Below are positions 30,465 through 43,697 of a DNA stretch of 64,000 nucleotides, in pieces. The DNA is taken from positions 37,797 through 101,796 of the forward strand of contig NZ_JAUJFI010000003.1 in NCBI RefSeq assembly GCF_030849505.1, written 5' to 3'. Under the pieces are notes generated by a model. That model saw only the letters and a list, made by a program, of their open reading frames with translations. It searched no databases and had not been told where the DNA came from. The stretch's first letter is position 1; each line of letters opens with the position of its first letter. Origin of the DNA: Azospirillum isscasi (lineage in GTDB: Bacteria > Pseudomonadota > Alphaproteobacteria > Azospirillales > Azospirillaceae). A program made the translations under genes and the position numbers.

Positions 30465-31234
30465 TGGGCCGTGTTGCGCTTGTGGATCAGGAGGAGGCCG
30501 CGCAGCGTGAGTTCGCCGTCGGTGTGTTCGATTACATGGGTAGCCTTGGCGAAAAGCACACCCAGCCCTCCGGTCGCGACGACCGTCATCGGCTCGCCGT
30601 ACTCCGCCCGGATGCGGTTCACCAGCCCTTCGATCAGGCCGACATAGCCCCAGAAGACGCCGGACTGCATGCATTCGATGGTGTTGGTGCCGATGACGTG
30701 GCCCGGCTGCTGGATCTCCACGCGCGGCAGCTTGCTGGCCGCCATCTGGAGCGCCTCCAGCGACAGGTTCAGCCCCGGCGCGATCACGCCGCCGCGGTAA
30801 TTGCCGTCGCGGTCCACCACGTCGAAGGTGGTGGCGGTGCCGAAGTCGATGACGATCAGCGGCGTCCTGTAGGTGGCCGCCGCCGCCACCGTGTTGACCA
30901 GGCGGTCCGCACCGACCTCGTCGGGGCGGTCCACCAGGGCCCGCGTGCCGAGATCCACCCCCGGCTGTCCGACCACCAGCGGCTCGCAGCCGAAATGATC
31001 CTTGCACAGGCGCTTCAGGTTGAAGGTGGCGCCGGGCACCACGCTGGCGATGATGGTGCTGTCGATGTCCGCCGGGCGCAGGGCCTTCAGCGCCATCAGG
31101 TGGGTCAGCCACACCATGTATTCGTCGGCGGTGCGCTTCTGGTCGGTCGCCGTCCGCCACAGGCCGCGTTGTTGGTCGCCGTCATAGATCGCGAACACCA
31201 CGTTGGTGTTTCCGGCGTCGATGGCGAGCAGCAT
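30461..31234 (-). CDS. coaX: type III pantothenate kinase
   Basis: First enzyme of coenzyme A synthesis. The 257-residue CoaX begins MLLAIDAGNTNVVFAIYD, with the phosphate-binding DAGNTN, and contains GADRLVNTVAA, IVIDFGTATTFDVV and GGVIAPGLNLSLEAL, all diagnostic of the actin-fold type III enzyme. The ATG at 31234 is one base after the birA stop at 31236. Confidence 0.97.
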   Translation of the reverse strand: MLLAIDAGNTNVVFAIYDGDQQRGLWRTATDQKRTADEYMVWLTHLMALKALRPADIDSTIIASVVPGATFNLKRLCKDHFGCEPLVVGQPGVDLGTRALVDRPDEVGADRLVNTVAAAATYRTPLIVIDFGTATTFDVVDRDGNYRGGVIAPGLNLSLEALQMAASKLPRVEIQQPGHVIGTNTIECMQSGVFWGYVGLIEGLVNRIRAEYGEPMTVVATGGLGVLFAKATHVIEHTDGELTLRGLLLIHKRNTAQ

Positions 31235-31235
31235 C

Positions 31236-32030
31236 TCAGGTCTCCACCACGGGTGGGAAAAACACGTCACCGGCGGCGATGCGCTGGCGCCCCGCCCCGT
31301 CCTCCCGATCAAGCAACAGAACGCCGTCGCTGTCCAGATCGGCGAAGGTCCCCGTCAGCGTCCGGTCCGGCAGGCGGACGACGATCGGCTCGCCGAGCCC
31401 CCTCGCCCGCTTCAGCCAAGCATCCCGCACCGGACCGAAGCCATGCTCCGTCCACAGCGCGTACCAGCGGGCCAGATGCTCCGCGTAGATTTCCAGAAGC
31501 GCCGCGGGCTGGAGCGCCGGAGCGCCCTCGGCCGCCAGCGAGGTGGCCGCGAACTCGGTGCCCTCGGGAAAATGCCGCAGGTTGATGCCGACGCCAAGCA
31601 CCAGCCAGGAGAGCCCTCCCCCAGCGGCGGCCTCCGACTCGAGCAGGATGCCGGACAGCTTGCGCCCCTGCACCAGCACGTCGTTGGGCCATTTGCAGCG
31701 GACGCTGTCCGGATCGGGAAGCACGGAGGCCGCGGTGTCCGCAATGGCCAGGGCCGCCACGAACGAAATCTGCGCCGCCTCGGCCGGTGGGCGTGAGGGG
31801 CGCAGAATGATCGAACTGTAGAGATTGCCTTCCGGCGAGGTCCAGGCGCGGCCACGGCGGCCGCGGCCCGATTCCTGCCGCTTCGCCCAGACGATGGTGC
31901 CCTCGGCAGCCCCCGAACGCGCGAAGGCCTTCGCCTCGTCGTTCGTGCTGCCGACGGAGTCGAAGGCCATCACCCGGAAGCCCGGAGGCAGGCGCAGACG
32001 CGCCGCCTCCGCTTCATGACCTGCGGTCAT
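31236..32030 (-). CDS. birA: biotin--[acetyl-CoA-carboxylase] ligase
   Basis: Attaches biotin to the carboxyl carrier protein. The 264-residue protein shows the biotin-loop motif [17 protein letters not shown] and the [17 protein letters not shown] active-site strand, then a C-terminal SH3-like tail ([20 protein letters not shown]). The N-terminal DNA-binding domain of the enterobacterial bifunctional BirA is missing, so it is the enzyme-only form. Its start overlaps nuoN by four bases. Confidence 0.95.
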   Translation of the reverse strand: MTAGHEAEAARLRLPPGFRVMAFDSVGSTNDEAKAFARSGAAEGTIVWAKRQESGRGRRGRAWTSPEGNLYSSIILRPSRPPAEAAQISFVAALAIADTAASVLPDPDSVRCKWPNDVLVQGRKLSGILLESEAAAGGGLSWLVLGVGINLRHFPEGTEFAATSLAAEGAPALQPAALLEIYAEHLARWYALWTEHGFGPVRDAWLKRARGLGEPIVVRLPDRTLTGTFADLDSDGVLLLDREDGAGRQRIAAGDVFFPPVVET

Positions 32031-33475
32031 CCGGCGAACAGGGACGCCGCCGCCGACGCCGCGTAGTTCAGGATCGGGGCCGGAACCACGAAGAACAGCA
32101 GCGTGAACAGGCCGGTGGCGATCAGGATGCCGGTCATCCCGTCGTCGTTGATCTTGTCGAACGCCTCCACCGGCTCATCGAAGTACATGATCTTGATGAT
32201 GCGCAGATAGTAGAAGGCGCCCACCACGCTGGTCAGCACGCCGATCACCGCCAGCGTGTAGAGCTGCGCCTCGATGGCGGCGAGGAAGACGTACAGCTTG
32301 CTGAAGAAGCCGGCCATCGGCGGGATGCCCGCCATGGAGAACATGAACACCGCCATCGCGCCCGCGAGCAGCGGATTGGTGCGCGACAGGCCGGCGAGGT
32401 CCTTGATCTCCTCGACCATGCGGCCCTGCTGCTTCATGCACAGGATGACCGCGAAGGTGCCGATGTTCATGACGATGTAGACCGCCATGTAGATCAGCAC
32501 GCCGCGCACGCCTTCCTGCGTCCCGGAGGCGAGGCCGACCAGGGCGTAGCCGACGTGGCCGATGGAGCTGTAGGCCATCAGGCGCTTGATGTTGTTCTGG
32601 GTGATCGCCGCGAAGGCGCCGAGCGACATCGACAGGATCGAGCTGACGATGATGATCTGCTGCCACTGGTGGGCCAGATGACCGAACGGCTCGATCAGCA
32701 GGCGGGTGAACAGCGCGATGGCGGCGACCTTCGGGGCGGCGGCGAAGAAGGCCGTGACCGGGGTCGGCGCGCCCTCGTAGACGTCCGGCGTCCACATGTG
32801 GAACGGAACGGCGGAGATCTTGAAGGCCAGACCGGCGGCGACGAAGACCAGGCCGATGATGACGCCCACCGACGGGTGCATGCCGCCGGCGAACAGGGCC
32901 GCGATCTTGTCGAAGGAGGTCGTGCCGGCGAAGCCGTAGACCATCGAGGCGCCGTACAGCAGCATGCCCGAGGAGAGCGAGCCCAGCACGAAGTACTTCA
33001 GGCCCGCTTCCGACGACTTGGTGTTGTCGCGGCGGAAGGCCGCGATGACGTAGAGCGCGAGGCTCTGCGTCTCCAGGCCGACATAGAGCGAGATGAGGTC
33101 GTTGGCCGACACCATCATCAGCATGCCGAGCGTGGCGAAGAGCATCAGCACCGGGAACTCGAACCGGGCCATCTTCTCACGCTCGTTGAAGCCGAGCGCC
33201 AGCAGGACCGACAGCGAGGCGGCGACGAGGATCAGCACCTTCATGAAGACGCCGAAGGCGTCCATCACGAAGAGGCCGTTGAAGGTGACGACCCGGCCCG
33301 TGCCGTAGCCCATGGTCAGGATGGCGGCCAGCAGCAGCGCCACCATCGTCATGTAGCCGATGGGGCGCGTGAAGCCGTCGCCGCGGAACACGCCGATCAG
33401 CAGCAGGGCCATGCCAGCGCAGGCGAGGAAGATTTCCGGCAGGGCCGGCCAGATGTCGGGAAACACAGCGGTCAT
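32027..33475 (-). CDS. nuoN: NADH-quinone oxidoreductase subunit N
   Basis: Antiporter-like proton-channel subunit of complex I, 482 residues, with about 14 membrane helices. The lysine and glutamate positions of the antiporter core lie in [28 protein letters not shown] and [39 protein letters not shown]. It is the last subunit gene of the nuo block and is translationally linked to birA. Confidence 0.96.
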   Translation of the reverse strand: MTAVFPDIWPALPEIFLACAGMALLLIGVFRGDGFTRPIGYMTMVALLLAAILTMGYGTGRVVTFNGLFVMDAFGVFMKVLILVAASLSVLLALGFNEREKMARFEFPVLMLFATLGMLMMVSANDLISLYVGLETQSLALYVIAAFRRDNTKSSEAGLKYFVLGSLSSGMLLYGASMVYGFAGTTSFDKIAALFAGGMHPSVGVIIGLVFVAAGLAFKISAVPFHMWTPDVYEGAPTPVTAFFAAAPKVAAIALFTRLLIEPFGHLAHQWQQIIIVSSILSMSLGAFAAITQNNIKRLMAYSSIGHVGYALVGLASGTQEGVRGVLIYMAVYIVMNIGTFAVILCMKQQGRMVEEIKDLAGLSRTNPLLAGAMAVFMFSMAGIPPMAGFFSKLYVFLAAIEAQLYTLAVIGVLTSVVGAFYYLRIIKIMYFDEPVEAFDKINDDGMTGILIATGLFTLLFFVVPAPILNYAASAAASLFAG

Positions 33476-33485
33476 GTCGGAACCT

Positions 33486-35015
33486 CTAGCGCGCGGCGAC
33501 GGAGACGTCGCCGGCCCCGCCCTGAGCGGCGGCCAGCTTGGTCTGGTAGGTCTGGATCAGCTGCCCGACGGACGCCGAGGTGACGTTCAGGAAGCTGTTC
33601 GGGTAGACGCCCATCCACAGCACCACGGCGATCAGCGGCAGGAAGATGGCGACCTCACGGGTGTTCAGGTCGAACATCGCGCGGACGTCCGGCTTGACCA
33701 GCTTGCCATACACGACGCGGCGGAACAGCCACAGCGCGTAGGCGGCACCCAGCACCATGCCGGTGGCGGCCAGGAAGGCGACCCAGGTGTTGTCGCGGAA
33801 GGCGCCGAGCAGGACCAGGAACTCGCCGACGAAGCCGGAGGTGCCCGGCAGGCCGACCGAGGCCATGGTCATGAACAGGAACACCACCGCGTACTTCGGC
33901 ATGTTCTTCACCAGACCGCCGTAGCGGGCGATCTCGCGGGTGTGCAGCCGGTCATAGACCACGCCGACGCAGAGGAAGAGCGCGCCCGAGACGATGCCGT
34001 GCGACAGCATCGTGAAGATCGAGCCCTCGATGCCCTGCTGGTTCAGCGCGAACATGCCGATGGTGACGAAGCCCATGTGGGCGACGGAGGAGTAGGCGAT
34101 CAGCTTCTTCATGTCCTCCTGCGCCAGGGCGACGAGGGAGGTGTAGATCACCGCGACGATCGACAGCGTGTAGACCAGCGGGGCGAAATACTCGGTCGCC
34201 TCCGGCAGCATCGGGATGTTGAAGCGCAGGAAGCCGTAACCGCCCATCTTCAGCAGCACGCCGGCCAGGATGACCGAACCGGCGGTCGGCGCCTCGACGT
34301 GGGCGTCGGGGAGCCAGGTGTGCACCGGCCACATCGGCACCTTCACCGCGAAGGAAGCGAAGAAGGCCAGCCACAGCCAGAGCTGCATGTTGCGCGGGAA
34401 GTGGGTCGCCGTGATCGTCGGGATGTCCGTCGTGCCGGCCGCGAAGTACATGGCCAGAATGGCCAGCAGCATCAGGACCGAGCCGAGCAGCGTGTAAAGG
34501 AAGAACTTGAACGCCGCGTAGACGCGCCGGGCCCCGCCCCACACACCGATGATCAGGAACATCGGGATCAGCACGCCCTCGAAGAACATGTAGAAGAGGA
34601 CGAAATCCAGCGCGCAGAACATCCCCACCATGAGGGTTTCCAGCACGAGGAAGGCGATCATGTATTCCTTGACCCGGTTCTGCACCGCCTCCCAGGAGGA
34701 GAGGATGCAGAGCGGCATCAGGAAGGTGGAAAGGATGACGAACAGCATCGAAATGCCGTCCACACCCATGTGGTAGGAGATCCCGAATTCGGGAATCCAG
34801 TCCGCCTTCTCCACGAGCTGGTAGCCCGGGTTGCGCGGGTCGAAGTTGAACCAGATGAACAGCGACAGGACGAAGGTGATGACCGTCGTCCAGAGCGCGA
34901 CGTAACGGACGTTCCGAACCACATCCGGCGTGTTGCCCCTGCAGAACAGCAGGATCAGCGCCACACCGGCCAGCGGCAGGAAGGTCGTGAACGACAGGAG
35001 CGGCCAGCTAGCCAT
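33486..35015 (-). CDS. nuoM: NADH-quinone oxidoreductase subunit M
   Basis: Antiporter-like membrane subunit of complex I, 509 residues. [24 protein letters not shown] carries the helix-5 glutamate, and [33 protein letters not shown] carries the helix-7 lysine and following helix. It lies between nuoL and nuoN with gaps of 24 and 10 bases. Confidence 0.97.
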   Translation of the reverse strand: MASWPLLSFTTFLPLAGVALILLFCRGNTPDVVRNVRYVALWTTVITFVLSLFIWFNFDPRNPGYQLVEKADWIPEFGISYHMGVDGISMLFVILSTFLMPLCILSSWEAVQNRVKEYMIAFLVLETLMVGMFCALDFVLFYMFFEGVLIPMFLIIGVWGGARRVYAAFKFFLYTLLGSVLMLLAILAMYFAAGTTDIPTITATHFPRNMQLWLWLAFFASFAVKVPMWPVHTWLPDAHVEAPTAGSVILAGVLLKMGGYGFLRFNIPMLPEATEYFAPLVYTLSIVAVIYTSLVALAQEDMKKLIAYSSVAHMGFVTIGMFALNQQGIEGSIFTMLSHGIVSGALFLCVGVVYDRLHTREIARYGGLVKNMPKYAVVFLFMTMASVGLPGTSGFVGEFLVLLGAFRDNTWVAFLAATGMVLGAAYALWLFRRVVYGKLVKPDVRAMFDLNTREVAIFLPLIAVVLWMGVYPNSFLNVTSASVGQLIQTYQTKLAAAQGGAGDVSVAAR

Positions 35016-35039
35016 TGTTCTTGTTCCCCTTCAAACCGC

Positions 35040-37127
35040 TCAACCGAACACCGAGAGCCAAGCCACCAGCAGGACCACACCGATCACCATCGCGAAGGCG
35101 TAGTGATAGACGTAGCCGGACTGGAGGCGGCTGGCGCGCGCCGCGACGTCGCGGGTGGCGGCGGCGATTCCGTCCGGACCGACACCGTCGATCACGGCGC
35201 CGTCGCCGGATTTCCACAGGCCGTAGCCCAGATACTTGGCCGAGCGCACGAACAGGAAGTCATACAGCTCGTCGAAGTACCACTTGTTGTACAGGAACTG
35301 GTGCACGCCACGGAACGTGGCGGCGACCTTCGCCGGCAGGCCGGGGATCGCCATGTACATGATGTAGGCGAGCGCGATGCCGATCAGGCCGACGACCAGC
35401 GGGGCCAGCTTGACCCAGCCCGGCGTGTGGTGGTGCGCCGCCTCGATGCTGTTGTGATCCGCCAGCACCAGGATGGTCTTGCCCCAGAAGTGCTCCATGC
35501 TGTGGCCGATGAACAGCTCGTGGAAGCCGAAGCCGGCGAACAGGGCGCCCAGCGCCAGGACGGCCAGCGGGATCAGCATGACGACCGGCGATTCATGGGC
35601 GTGGTCGAAGACCGACTTCTCCATCCGCGGCTTGCCGTGGAAGGTCATGAACAGCAGGCGCCAGGAGTAGAAGGCCGTCAGCAGGGCCGCGGCGATGCCG
35701 AGCGCGAAGGCGAACTTGCCGACCGGGCTGGCCGAGGCGAAGGCCGCCTCCAGGATCATGTCCTTGGAATAGTAGCCGGCGAAGAAGGGCAGACCGGCCA
35801 GCGCGAGGTTGCCGATCCACATCACCGCGTAGGTGAAGGGGATCTTCTTCCAGACGCCGCCCATGTTGCGCATGTCCTGCTCGTGGTGCAGGGCGTGGAT
35901 CACCGACCCGGCGCCGAGGAACAGCAGGGCCTTGAAGAAGGCGTGCGTGAACAGGTGGAACATCGCCGCGCCGTAGGCGGACACGCCCGCGGCGAAGAAC
36001 ATGTAGCCGAGCTGGCTCATGGTCGAATAGGCGATGACGCGCTTGATGTCGAACTGGGTGAAACCGATGGTCGCCGCGACGAAGGCCGTCAGGGCGCCGA
36101 CCACGGCCACGATCTCCAGCGCCGTCGGCGCGTATTCGAAGACCGGGGACAGGCGGCAGACCATGAAGACGCCGGCGGTCACCATGGTGGCCGCGTGGAT
36201 GAGGGCCGACACCGGGGTCGGGCCTTCCATGGCGTCCGGCAGCCAGGTGTGCAGGCCGAGCTGCGCCGACTTGCCCATGGCGCCCATGAAGAGCAGCAGG
36301 CAGGTGATGGTCAGCGCGTCGATGTTCCAGCTCAGGAAGTGCAGCTTCTGGCCGACCAGCTCCGGCGCCTTGGCGAAGATCGCGTCGAACTGGACGGAGC
36401 CCGTCAGGACGAAGATCGCGAAGATGCCGAGCGCGAAGCCGAAGTCGCCGACGCGGTTGACCAGGAAGGCCTTGATCGCCGCGTTGTTGGCCGAGGGCTT
36501 CTCGTACCAGAAGTTGATGAGCAGGTAGGAGGCGAGACCGACGCCTTCCCAGCCGAAGAAGAGCTGCACGAGGTTGTCGGCCGTCACCAGCATCAGCATG
36601 GCGAAGGTGAACAGCGACAGGTAGCCCATGAAGCGCGGCTTCTGCGGGTCCTCGGCCATGTAGCCGATGGAGTAGACGTGCACCATCGCCGACACGGTGT
36701 TGACCACCACCAGCATGACCGCGGTGAGCTGGTCGACGCGCAGCGCCCAGGACACGTCCAGGCCGCCGCTGCGGATCCAGCTCATCAGCTCGATCGTGCG
36801 CGGGTGGCCGCCGACGGCGACGTCGAAGAACAGCACCCAGGACAGGACCGCGGAGATCAGCACCGCGCCGGCGGTGACGAACTGCGCCGCCCGGTCGCCC
36901 GCGGTGGGCGGACCGGCGACGGCGTGGTGATCGTCGTGGCCGTCGTCATGCTCGTCGTGAGCGTGCGCGTCATGAGCATGGGCGTCGTGCCCATGATCGT
37001 GCCCGTGATGGTCGTGGTGGCCGTGGCCGCCGGCGTGCGCCGGCTCCGCCTTCGGTCCGCCGAACAGGGCGATCGAACCGGCGACGAGGAACGCCAGGAG
37101 CGGGAGGAATACGACAAGGACTTCCAT
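35040..37127 (-). CDS. nuoL: NADH-quinone oxidoreductase subunit L with His/Asp-rich loop
   Basis: Distal antiporter-like subunit of complex I, 695 residues against about 613 in E. coli. The core is standard: [59 protein letters not shown], and a C-terminal lateral-helix region. Unusual is the loop after the first membrane helix: residues 31-68 contain 17 histidines and 9 aspartates ([38 protein letters not shown] run). Such a run normally binds divalent metals such as zinc or nickel. The loop is encoded at 36924-37037. Confidence 0.96.
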   Translation of the reverse strand: MEVLVVFLPLLAFLVAGSIALFGGPKAEPAHAGGHGHHDHHGHDHGHDAHAHDAHAHDEHDDGHDDHHAVAGPPTAGDRAAQFVTAGAVLISAVLSWVLFFDVAVGGHPRTIELMSWIRSGGLDVSWALRVDQLTAVMLVVVNTVSAMVHVYSIGYMAEDPQKPRFMGYLSLFTFAMLMLVTADNLVQLFFGWEGVGLASYLLINFWYEKPSANNAAIKAFLVNRVGDFGFALGIFAIFVLTGSVQFDAIFAKAPELVGQKLHFLSWNIDALTITCLLLFMGAMGKSAQLGLHTWLPDAMEGPTPVSALIHAATMVTAGVFMVCRLSPVFEYAPTALEIVAVVGALTAFVAATIGFTQFDIKRVIAYSTMSQLGYMFFAAGVSAYGAAMFHLFTHAFFKALLFLGAGSVIHALHHEQDMRNMGGVWKKIPFTYAVMWIGNLALAGLPFFAGYYSKDMILEAAFASASPVGKFAFALGIAAALLTAFYSWRLLFMTFHGKPRMEKSVFDHAHESPVVMLIPLAVLALGALFAGFGFHELFIGHSMEHFWGKTILVLADHNSIEAAHHHTPGWVKLAPLVVGLIGIALAYIMYMAIPGLPAKVAATFRGVHQFLYNKWYFDELYDFLFVRSAKYLGYGLWKSGDGAVIDGVGPDGIAAATRDVAARASRLQSGYVYHYAFAMVIGVVLLVAWLSVFG

Positions 37128-37136
37128 GGCGCGGCC

Positions 37137-37445
37137 TTAGCCCCTCATCAGATTGATGTCTTCGACCCGGATGGAGCCGCGGTTGCGGAAGTACACCACC
37201 AGGATGGCGAGACCGATGGCCGCCTCGGCGGCGGCGACGGTCAGGATGATCATGGAGAAGACCTGCCCGACCAGATCGTTCAGGAAGACCGAGAACGACA
37301 CCAGATTCAGGTTCACGGCGAGCAGCATCATCTCGATCGACATCAGGATGATGATGACGTTCTTCCGGTTGAGGAAGATGCCGAGCACCCCGAGCGTGAA
37401 GATGATGGCCGAGACCGTCAGATAATGTCCGAGACCGATTTCCAT
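37137..37445 (-). CDS. nuoK: NADH-quinone oxidoreductase subunit K
   Basis: 102-residue, three-helix membrane subunit of complex I. It begins [29 protein letters not shown], has the conserved glutamates in [15 protein letters not shown] and [17 protein letters not shown], and ends normally. The ATG is at 37445, two bases from the nuoJ stop. It is the usual length. Confidence 0.97.
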   Translation of the reverse strand: MEIGLGHYLTVSAIIFTLGVLGIFLNRKNVIIILMSIEMMLLAVNLNLVSFSVFLNDLVGQVFSMIILTVAAAEAAIGLAILVVYFRNRGSIRVEDINLMRG

Positions 37446-37447
37446 GA

Positions 37448-38062
37448 TCACACGCCCTCCCCGGTCGGCACCTTGCGGATGGCGACCACATCCTCGCGCC
37501 GACGGGCGAGCTGGGAGCCGACGTTCTGCTTCCGGACACCCTCGCGCTGGCGCAGGGTCAGGACGATGGCGCCGATCATGGCGATCAGCAGCACGATGCC
37601 CGACGCCTGGAACAGGTAGACGTAGTGGGTGTAGATGAGCTGGCCCAACTGCTCGGTGTTGGTCGCACCGCCCATCGCCGCGACCGGCGCCGAGGCGGCC
37701 TTCTGGGCCGCCGGGGCGATGATCCAGCCGCCGAGGACGGCGGCCAGTTCGGCCAGCAGGATGAGGCCGATCAGCCCGCCGATCGGCAGATACTGCAAGG
37801 CGCCCGCCCGCAGTTCGCGGAAGTTGATGTCGAGCATCATCACCACGAACAGGAACAGAACCGCGACCGCGCCCACATAGACGATCACCAGGATCATCGC
37901 GATGAACTCGGCCCCGAGCAGCACGCACAGGCCGGCGGCCTGGAAAAAGGCCAGGACCAGATAAAGGACCGAATGAACCGGATTCCGCGCCGAGATGACC
38001 ATCACACCGGAGGCCACCAGCAGCGCGGCAAAGACGTAGAAGGCGATGCCTTGAACAATCAT
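37448..38062 (-). CDS. nuoJ: NADH-quinone oxidoreductase subunit J
   Basis: 204-residue membrane subunit of complex I with five helices. The family pattern [54 protein letters not shown], including the pi-bulge helix 3, is fully conserved. Its C-terminal tail after the last helix is hydrophilic ([22 protein letters not shown]). Confidence 0.97.
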   Translation of the reverse strand: MIVQGIAFYVFAALLVASGVMVISARNPVHSVLYLVLAFFQAAGLCVLLGAEFIAMILVIVYVGAVAVLFLFVVMMLDINFRELRAGALQYLPIGGLIGLILLAELAAVLGGWIIAPAAQKAASAPVAAMGGATNTEQLGQLIYTHYVYLFQASGIVLLIAMIGAIVLTLRQREGVRKQNVGSQLARRREDVVAIRKVPTGEGV

Positions 38063-38099
38063 CGTTATCCCCGTTTCCGCTTACCGCACTGCAAAGGAC

Positions 38100-38588
38100 T
38101 TACCGGTACGGCGCCTCGGCCGCGAGGTTCTGGGCGATTTCCGCTTCCCAGCGGTCGCCGTTCGCCAGCAGCTTCTGCTTGTTGTAGAAAAGCTCTTCAC
38201 GGTTCTCGGTGGAGAACTCGAAGTTCGGACCCATGACGATGGCGTCGACCGGGCATGCCTCCTGGCAGTAGCCGCAGTAGATGCACTTCGTCATGTCGAT
38301 GTCGTAGCGCGTGGTGCGGCGGCTGCCGTCCTCACGCGGTTCGGCCTCGATGGTGATGGCCAGGGCCGGACACACCGCCTCGCACAGCTTGCAGGCGATG
38401 CAGCGTTCCTCGCCGCCGGGATACCGGCGCAGGACGTGCTCGCCACGGAAGCGGGAGCTGATGGGGCCCTTTTCGAACGGGTAGTTCAGGGTCACCTTGG
38501 GCTTGAACATGTACCGCAGGGTGAGCCCGAGGCCGCCCAGCAGTTCGGTCAGGAACAGGCTGCGCGCCGCACGATCGAGGAACGCCAT
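38100..38588 (-). CDS. nuoI: NADH-quinone oxidoreductase subunit I (two 4Fe-4S clusters)
   Basis: 162-residue ferredoxin-like subunit carrying clusters N6a and N6b. The motifs [12 protein letters not shown] and [12 protein letters not shown] provide eight cysteines. The basic N-terminal amphipathic helix that anchors it to the membrane arm is present ([28 protein letters not shown]). It follows nuoH after a 94-bp gap. Confidence 0.98.
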   Translation of the reverse strand: MAFLDRAARSLFLTELLGGLGLTLRYMFKPKVTLNYPFEKGPISSRFRGEHVLRRYPGGEERCIACKLCEAVCPALAITIEAEPREDGSRRTTRYDIDMTKCIYCGYCQEACPVDAIVMGPNFEFSTENREELFYNKQKLLANGDRWEAEIAQNLAAEAPYR

Positions 38589-38609
38589 GGCCTCTTCGTC
38601 TCCTTCCTA

Positions 38610-38638
38610 GCGGGCGCCCCGTTCCGGGTGACGCCCGC
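38610..38638 (-). repeat. hairpin in the nuoH-nuoI gap
   Basis: GCGGGCG (38610-38616) pairs with CGCCCGC (38632-38638) around a 15-base loop, in the largest gap of the nuo block. Without a T tract it is more likely a processing or stabilising hairpin than a terminator. Confidence 0.45.
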
Positions 38639-38682
38639 GCTTTCTCTTTAAATCTCGATCCGATGGTCCGTTCAGCCGCCGG

Positions 38683-39693
38683 TCACTTCGGCAGCCAGCC
38701 GAACGTCACCAGCACGCCGGCCGTCAGCACGACCCACAGCAGCGAGAACGGCAGGAACACCTTCCACCCGAGCCGCATCAGCTGATCGTAGCGGTAGCGC
38801 GGCATGGTCGCGCGGACCCACACATAGACGAACAGGCAGAAGGCGATCTTCAGGGCGAACCAGATCGGACCGGGTATCCAGGTGAAGGGCGCGAACGGCA
38901 GCGGCGGCAGCCAGCCTCCCAGGAACAGGATGCTGGTCATCGCGCTCATCAGGATCATGTTGGCGTATTCGCCAAGGAAGAAGAGCGCGAAGGGAGCCGA
39001 GCTGTATTCCACCATGAAGCCGGCCACCAGCTCCGACTCGCCTTCCGGCAGGTCGAAGGGCGAACGGTTGGTTTCCGCCAGCGCCGAGATGAAGAAGATC
39101 ACGAACATCGGCAGCAGCGGGATGGCGAACCAGATCGTCTGCTGCGCTTCCACGATCTTCGTCAGGTTCAGCGACCCGACGCAGAGCAGGACGGTGATGA
39201 TCACGAGGCCCATTGAGACCTCGTAGGACACCATCTGTGCCGCGGAGCGGAGCGCGCCCAGGAAGGCGTAGCGGGAGTTCGACGCCCAGCCGGCCATCAC
39301 GATGCCGTACACGCCCAGCGACGAGATCGCGAACAGGTACAGGATGCCGACGTTGATGTCGGCCAGCACCATGCCGTAGTCGAAGGGAATGACCGCCCAG
39401 GCGACCAGCGCCAGGAAGAAGGTCAGCATCGGCGCCAGATAGAAGACGAAGCGGTTCGCCCCGACCGGCAGGATCTGCTCCTTCGCGAACAGCTTCAGGC
39501 CGTCCGCGAAAGGCTGCAGCAGACCGAACGGCCCGACGATGTTCGGACCCTGGCGGAGCTGCATGGCGCCCATGATCTTACGCTCGGCGTAGGTCATGAA
39601 GGCCACCGCCACCAGGAGCGGCACGACGATCGCCAGGATCTTGAGGACGATGATGATCAGCGGCAGCAGGAAGCCGCTCCAGAACTCAGCCAT
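38683..39693 (-). CDS. nuoH: NADH-quinone oxidoreductase subunit H
   Basis: 336-residue membrane subunit at the quinone-site interface. [62 protein letters not shown] and [24 protein letters not shown] are diagnostic. The start overlaps the nuoG stop by eight bases. Confidence 0.98.
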   Translation of the reverse strand: MAEFWSGFLLPLIIIVLKILAIVVPLLVAVAFMTYAERKIMGAMQLRQGPNIVGPFGLLQPFADGLKLFAKEQILPVGANRFVFYLAPMLTFFLALVAWAVIPFDYGMVLADINVGILYLFAISSLGVYGIVMAGWASNSRYAFLGALRSAAQMVSYEVSMGLVIITVLLCVGSLNLTKIVEAQQTIWFAIPLLPMFVIFFISALAETNRSPFDLPEGESELVAGFMVEYSSAPFALFFLGEYANMILMSAMTSILFLGGWLPPLPFAPFTWIPGPIWFALKIAFCLFVYVWVRATMPRYRYDQLMRLGWKVFLPFSLLWVVLTAGVLVTFGWLPK

Positions 39694-41758
39694 GGGTACC
39701 GGTCCTCTCCTGAGCGCTCTCGGCGGGCTTCACAAACGTCTCGGCGCAACGAGCCATGGTCACCGAGGCGCGGCTGATCGGGTCGGTCATGTAGTAGTTC
39801 GCGACCGGCGACTGGAACGGGGCCGCGTCGAGCGCGCCCTCCGCACCGAACGGCGCCCAGGGGGCCGGCGTGACGGAACCGACCGCCGCGAAGACCGGGT
39901 TGACCTCGGCCAGACGGCGGCGCAGCTGGGCCAGGCTGTCGTAGGGCAGCTTGTGGCCGAGCAGCTCCGACAGGGCGCGCAGGATCTTCCAGTCCTCCCT
40001 CGCCTCGCCGGGCGGGAAGGTGGCGAGACGCGCCTGCTGCGGACGGCCCTCGGTGTTGACGTAGATGGCGTTCTTCTCGGTGTAGGCGGCACCCGGCAGG
40101 ATGACGTCGGCGCGGTGGGCGCCCTTGTCGCCGTGGTGGCCCTGGTAGATCACGAAGGCCTTGCCCAGGGCGGCGGTGTCGATCTCGTCGGCGCCCAGCA
40201 GGAACACCACGTCGATCTCGCCCTTCCCCGCCCCGTCCAGGATGCCGGCGGTGCCGCGGCCGCCCTCGCCCGGCAGGAAGCCGATGTCGAGGCCGCCGAC
40301 GCGGGACGCCGCGCCGTGCAGAACGTTGAAACCGTTCCAGCCGTCCTGAACGACGTTGACGGTCTCGGCCAGCTTGCGCACCGCGGCCTGGACGGCGGGA
40401 CCGTCCTTGCGGCGGAACACGCCGGCGCCGAGGATGATCATCGGGTTCTTGGCGCCGCGCAGCACGTCCGCGAAGGCGTGCGTGCCGTCGAGAAGCTGCT
40501 GCAGAGCGTCCGTCCCCGTGCCGAGATGGCTGTACGGGTAGGTCAGCTCGCGGGCCTCGCCGATCACCGCGACCTTCAGGCCACCCATGAGGTAGCGCTT
40601 GCGGATGCGGGCGTTGACGAGGGTGCCTTCCCAGCGCGGGTTGGTGCCGACGAGCAGGATGACGTCCGCCCGCTCGATCCCGGCGATGCCGCTGTTGAAC
40701 AGGTAGCCGGCGCGGGCCGACGTGTCGAACAGGGCGCCGTCCTGGCGGCAGTCGATGTTGGCGGACCCGAGCCCGGCCATCAGCTCCTTGAGCGCCAGCA
40801 TGGACTCGGTGTCGGCCAGATCGCCCGCGATGGCGGCGATGCGGTTGCCCGCGACGCCCTTCACCTTGGCGGCGATGGCCTGGAACGCCTCGGCCCAGCT
40901 CGCCGGCTGGAGCTTGCCGTCCTTGCGGACGTAGGGGCGGTCGAGACGCTGGCGCTTCAGCCCGTCATAGGCGAAGCGGGTCTTGTCGGCGATCCACTCC
41001 TCGTTCACGTCCTCGTTGACGCGCGGCAGCACGCGCATCACCTCGGGGCCGCGGGTGTCGACGCGGATGTTCGAGCCGACCGCGTCCAGGACGTCGATCG
41101 TCTCGGTCTTGCGCAACTCCCACGGACGGGCCGTGAAGGCGTAGGGCTTGGACAGCAGCGCGCCCACCGGACAGACGTCGGCCAGGTTGCCCGACAGCTC
41201 CGACCCGATGGCCTTCTCGACGAAGGTGGTGATCTCCATATGCTCGCCGCGGTTCACCGCGCCGAGGTCGGGAACGCCGGCGATCTCGTTCACGAAACGG
41301 ATGCAGCGCGTGCAGTGGATGCAGCGCGTCATCTCGGTCCGGATCAGCGGCCCCATATACTTGTCCTGGACGGCGCGCTTGTTCTCGCCGTAGCGGCCAC
41401 GGTCGAAGCCGTAGGCCATCGCCTGGTCCTGCAGATCGCACTCGCCGCCCTGGTCGCAGATCGGACAGTCCAGCGGGTGGTTGATGAGCAGGAATTCCAT
41501 GACGCCCTTGCGGGCCTTGTGCACGACCTCGGAATTGGTCTTCACGACCATCCCGTCGCCGCAGGGCATGGCGCAGGCGGCCACCGGCTTCGGCGCACGC
41601 TCCATCTCCACGAGGCACATGCGGCAGTTCGCCGGCACGCTCAGCCGCTCGTGGTAGCAGAAGCGCGGGATTTCGATGCCAAGCTGTTCGCAGGCCTGCA
41701 GGATCGAGGTGCCCGGCTCGACTTCGATCTCGATCCCGTCGATGGTGAGTTTCGGCAT
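39686..41758 (-). CDS. nuoG: NADH-quinone oxidoreductase subunit G
   Basis: 690-residue iron-sulfur subunit. The N-terminal 2Fe-2S site is in [38 protein letters not shown] supplies the His-Cys3 cluster N5 ligands, and [16 protein letters not shown] is the N4 region. The C-terminal molybdopterin-type domain (from about residue 280) is inactive as in all NuoG. This mitochondrial-like length fits alphaproteobacteria. Confidence 0.97.
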   Translation of the reverse strand: MPKLTIDGIEIEVEPGTSILQACEQLGIEIPRFCYHERLSVPANCRMCLVEMERAPKPVAACAMPCGDGMVVKTNSEVVHKARKGVMEFLLINHPLDCPICDQGGECDLQDQAMAYGFDRGRYGENKRAVQDKYMGPLIRTEMTRCIHCTRCIRFVNEIAGVPDLGAVNRGEHMEITTFVEKAIGSELSGNLADVCPVGALLSKPYAFTARPWELRKTETIDVLDAVGSNIRVDTRGPEVMRVLPRVNEDVNEEWIADKTRFAYDGLKRQRLDRPYVRKDGKLQPASWAEAFQAIAAKVKGVAGNRIAAIAGDLADTESMLALKELMAGLGSANIDCRQDGALFDTSARAGYLFNSGIAGIERADVILLVGTNPRWEGTLVNARIRKRYLMGGLKVAVIGEARELTYPYSHLGTGTDALQQLLDGTHAFADVLRGAKNPMIILGAGVFRRKDGPAVQAAVRKLAETVNVVQDGWNGFNVLHGAASRVGGLDIGFLPGEGGRGTAGILDGAGKGEIDVVFLLGADEIDTAALGKAFVIYQGHHGDKGAHRADVILPGAAYTEKNAIYVNTEGRPQQARLATFPPGEAREDWKILRALSELLGHKLPYDSLAQLRRRLAEVNPVFAAVGSVTPAPWAPFGAEGALDAAPFQSPVANYYMTDPISRASVTMARCAETFVKPAESAQERTGTHG

Positions 41759-41773
41759 GGGAAACCGGGCTCC

Positions 41774-43066
<1,293 letters not shown>

Positions 43067-43076
43067 CGCATCCCCC

Positions 43077-43697
43077 TCAATCGGCCTGGGTGGTGGTGAA
43101 AGCCTTCAGAGTCGTCGGGCCGCCCACCGGTTCGGAGGACTGCCGGCCGATCTGCGAGCCGTGCTTGGGGATCTCGCCGCTCTTCAGCGCGTCGATGATC
43201 TTTTCCATGTGTTCCGGGCTGACGTCTTCATAATAGTCGTCGCCGATCTGGACCACCGGCGCGTTGACGCAGGCGCCCGAACACTCGACCTCGCGCAGCG
43301 TGAACTGGCCGTCCGCGGTGGTCTCGCCGACGCCGATGCCCAGCTTGCGCTCACAGGTGTGCACGATGTCGTCGGACCCGCGCAGCCAGCACGGCGTGGT
43401 CGTGCAGACCTGGATGACGTGCTTGCCGACCGGAGTCTTGTTGTACATCGTGTAGAAGGTCGCGACCTCGTACACGCGGATGCGCGGCATGCCGAGCAGG
43501 TCGGCGACGGCGTCCATGGCGACGCGCGGCAGCCAGCCGTCGTGCTGGCGCTGGGCCAGATCGAGCAGCGGCATGCAGGCGCTGGCCTGCTTGCCCGCGG
43601 GATACTTCGCGATGATGGCCTTCGCCCGCTCCAGATTTTCCGGAGTGAAGGCGAAGGAGGCCGGCTCCTTGGCCGGGTCGTGAGCCGGGGCGCTCAT
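43077..43697 (-). CDS. nuoE: NADH-quinone oxidoreductase subunit E
   Basis: 206-residue 2Fe-2S (N1a) subunit. The four cysteine ligands lie in CTTTPC and CSGAC. The N-terminal thioredoxin-like helices ([24 protein letters not shown]) are conserved. The extra C-terminal tail ([17 protein letters not shown]) is usual for alphaproteobacteria. Its start overlaps nuoD by four bases. Confidence 0.97.
   Translation of the reverse strand: MSAPAHDPAKEPASFAFTPENLERAKAIIAKYPAGKQASACMPLLDLAQRQHDGWLPRVAMDAVADLLGMPRIRVYEVATFYTMYNKTPVGKHVIQVCTTTPCWLRGSDDIVHTCERKLGIGVGETTADGQFTLREVECSGACVNAPVVQIGDDYYEDVSPEHMEKIIDALKSGEIPKHGSQIGRQSSEPVGGPTTLKAFTTTQAD

Noticed and set aside
36924..37037. His/Asp run of NuoL as a frameshift artefact
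   Set aside because: The frame stays open and returns to conserved NuoL sequence on both sides; the run is within a natural loop.
33360..37619. 1419-codon open frame antisense to nuoM-nuoL-nuoK
   Set aside because: Spans several real complex I genes and their gaps on the other strand; the composition (Gln, His, Asp, Arg) is typical of antisense frames here.
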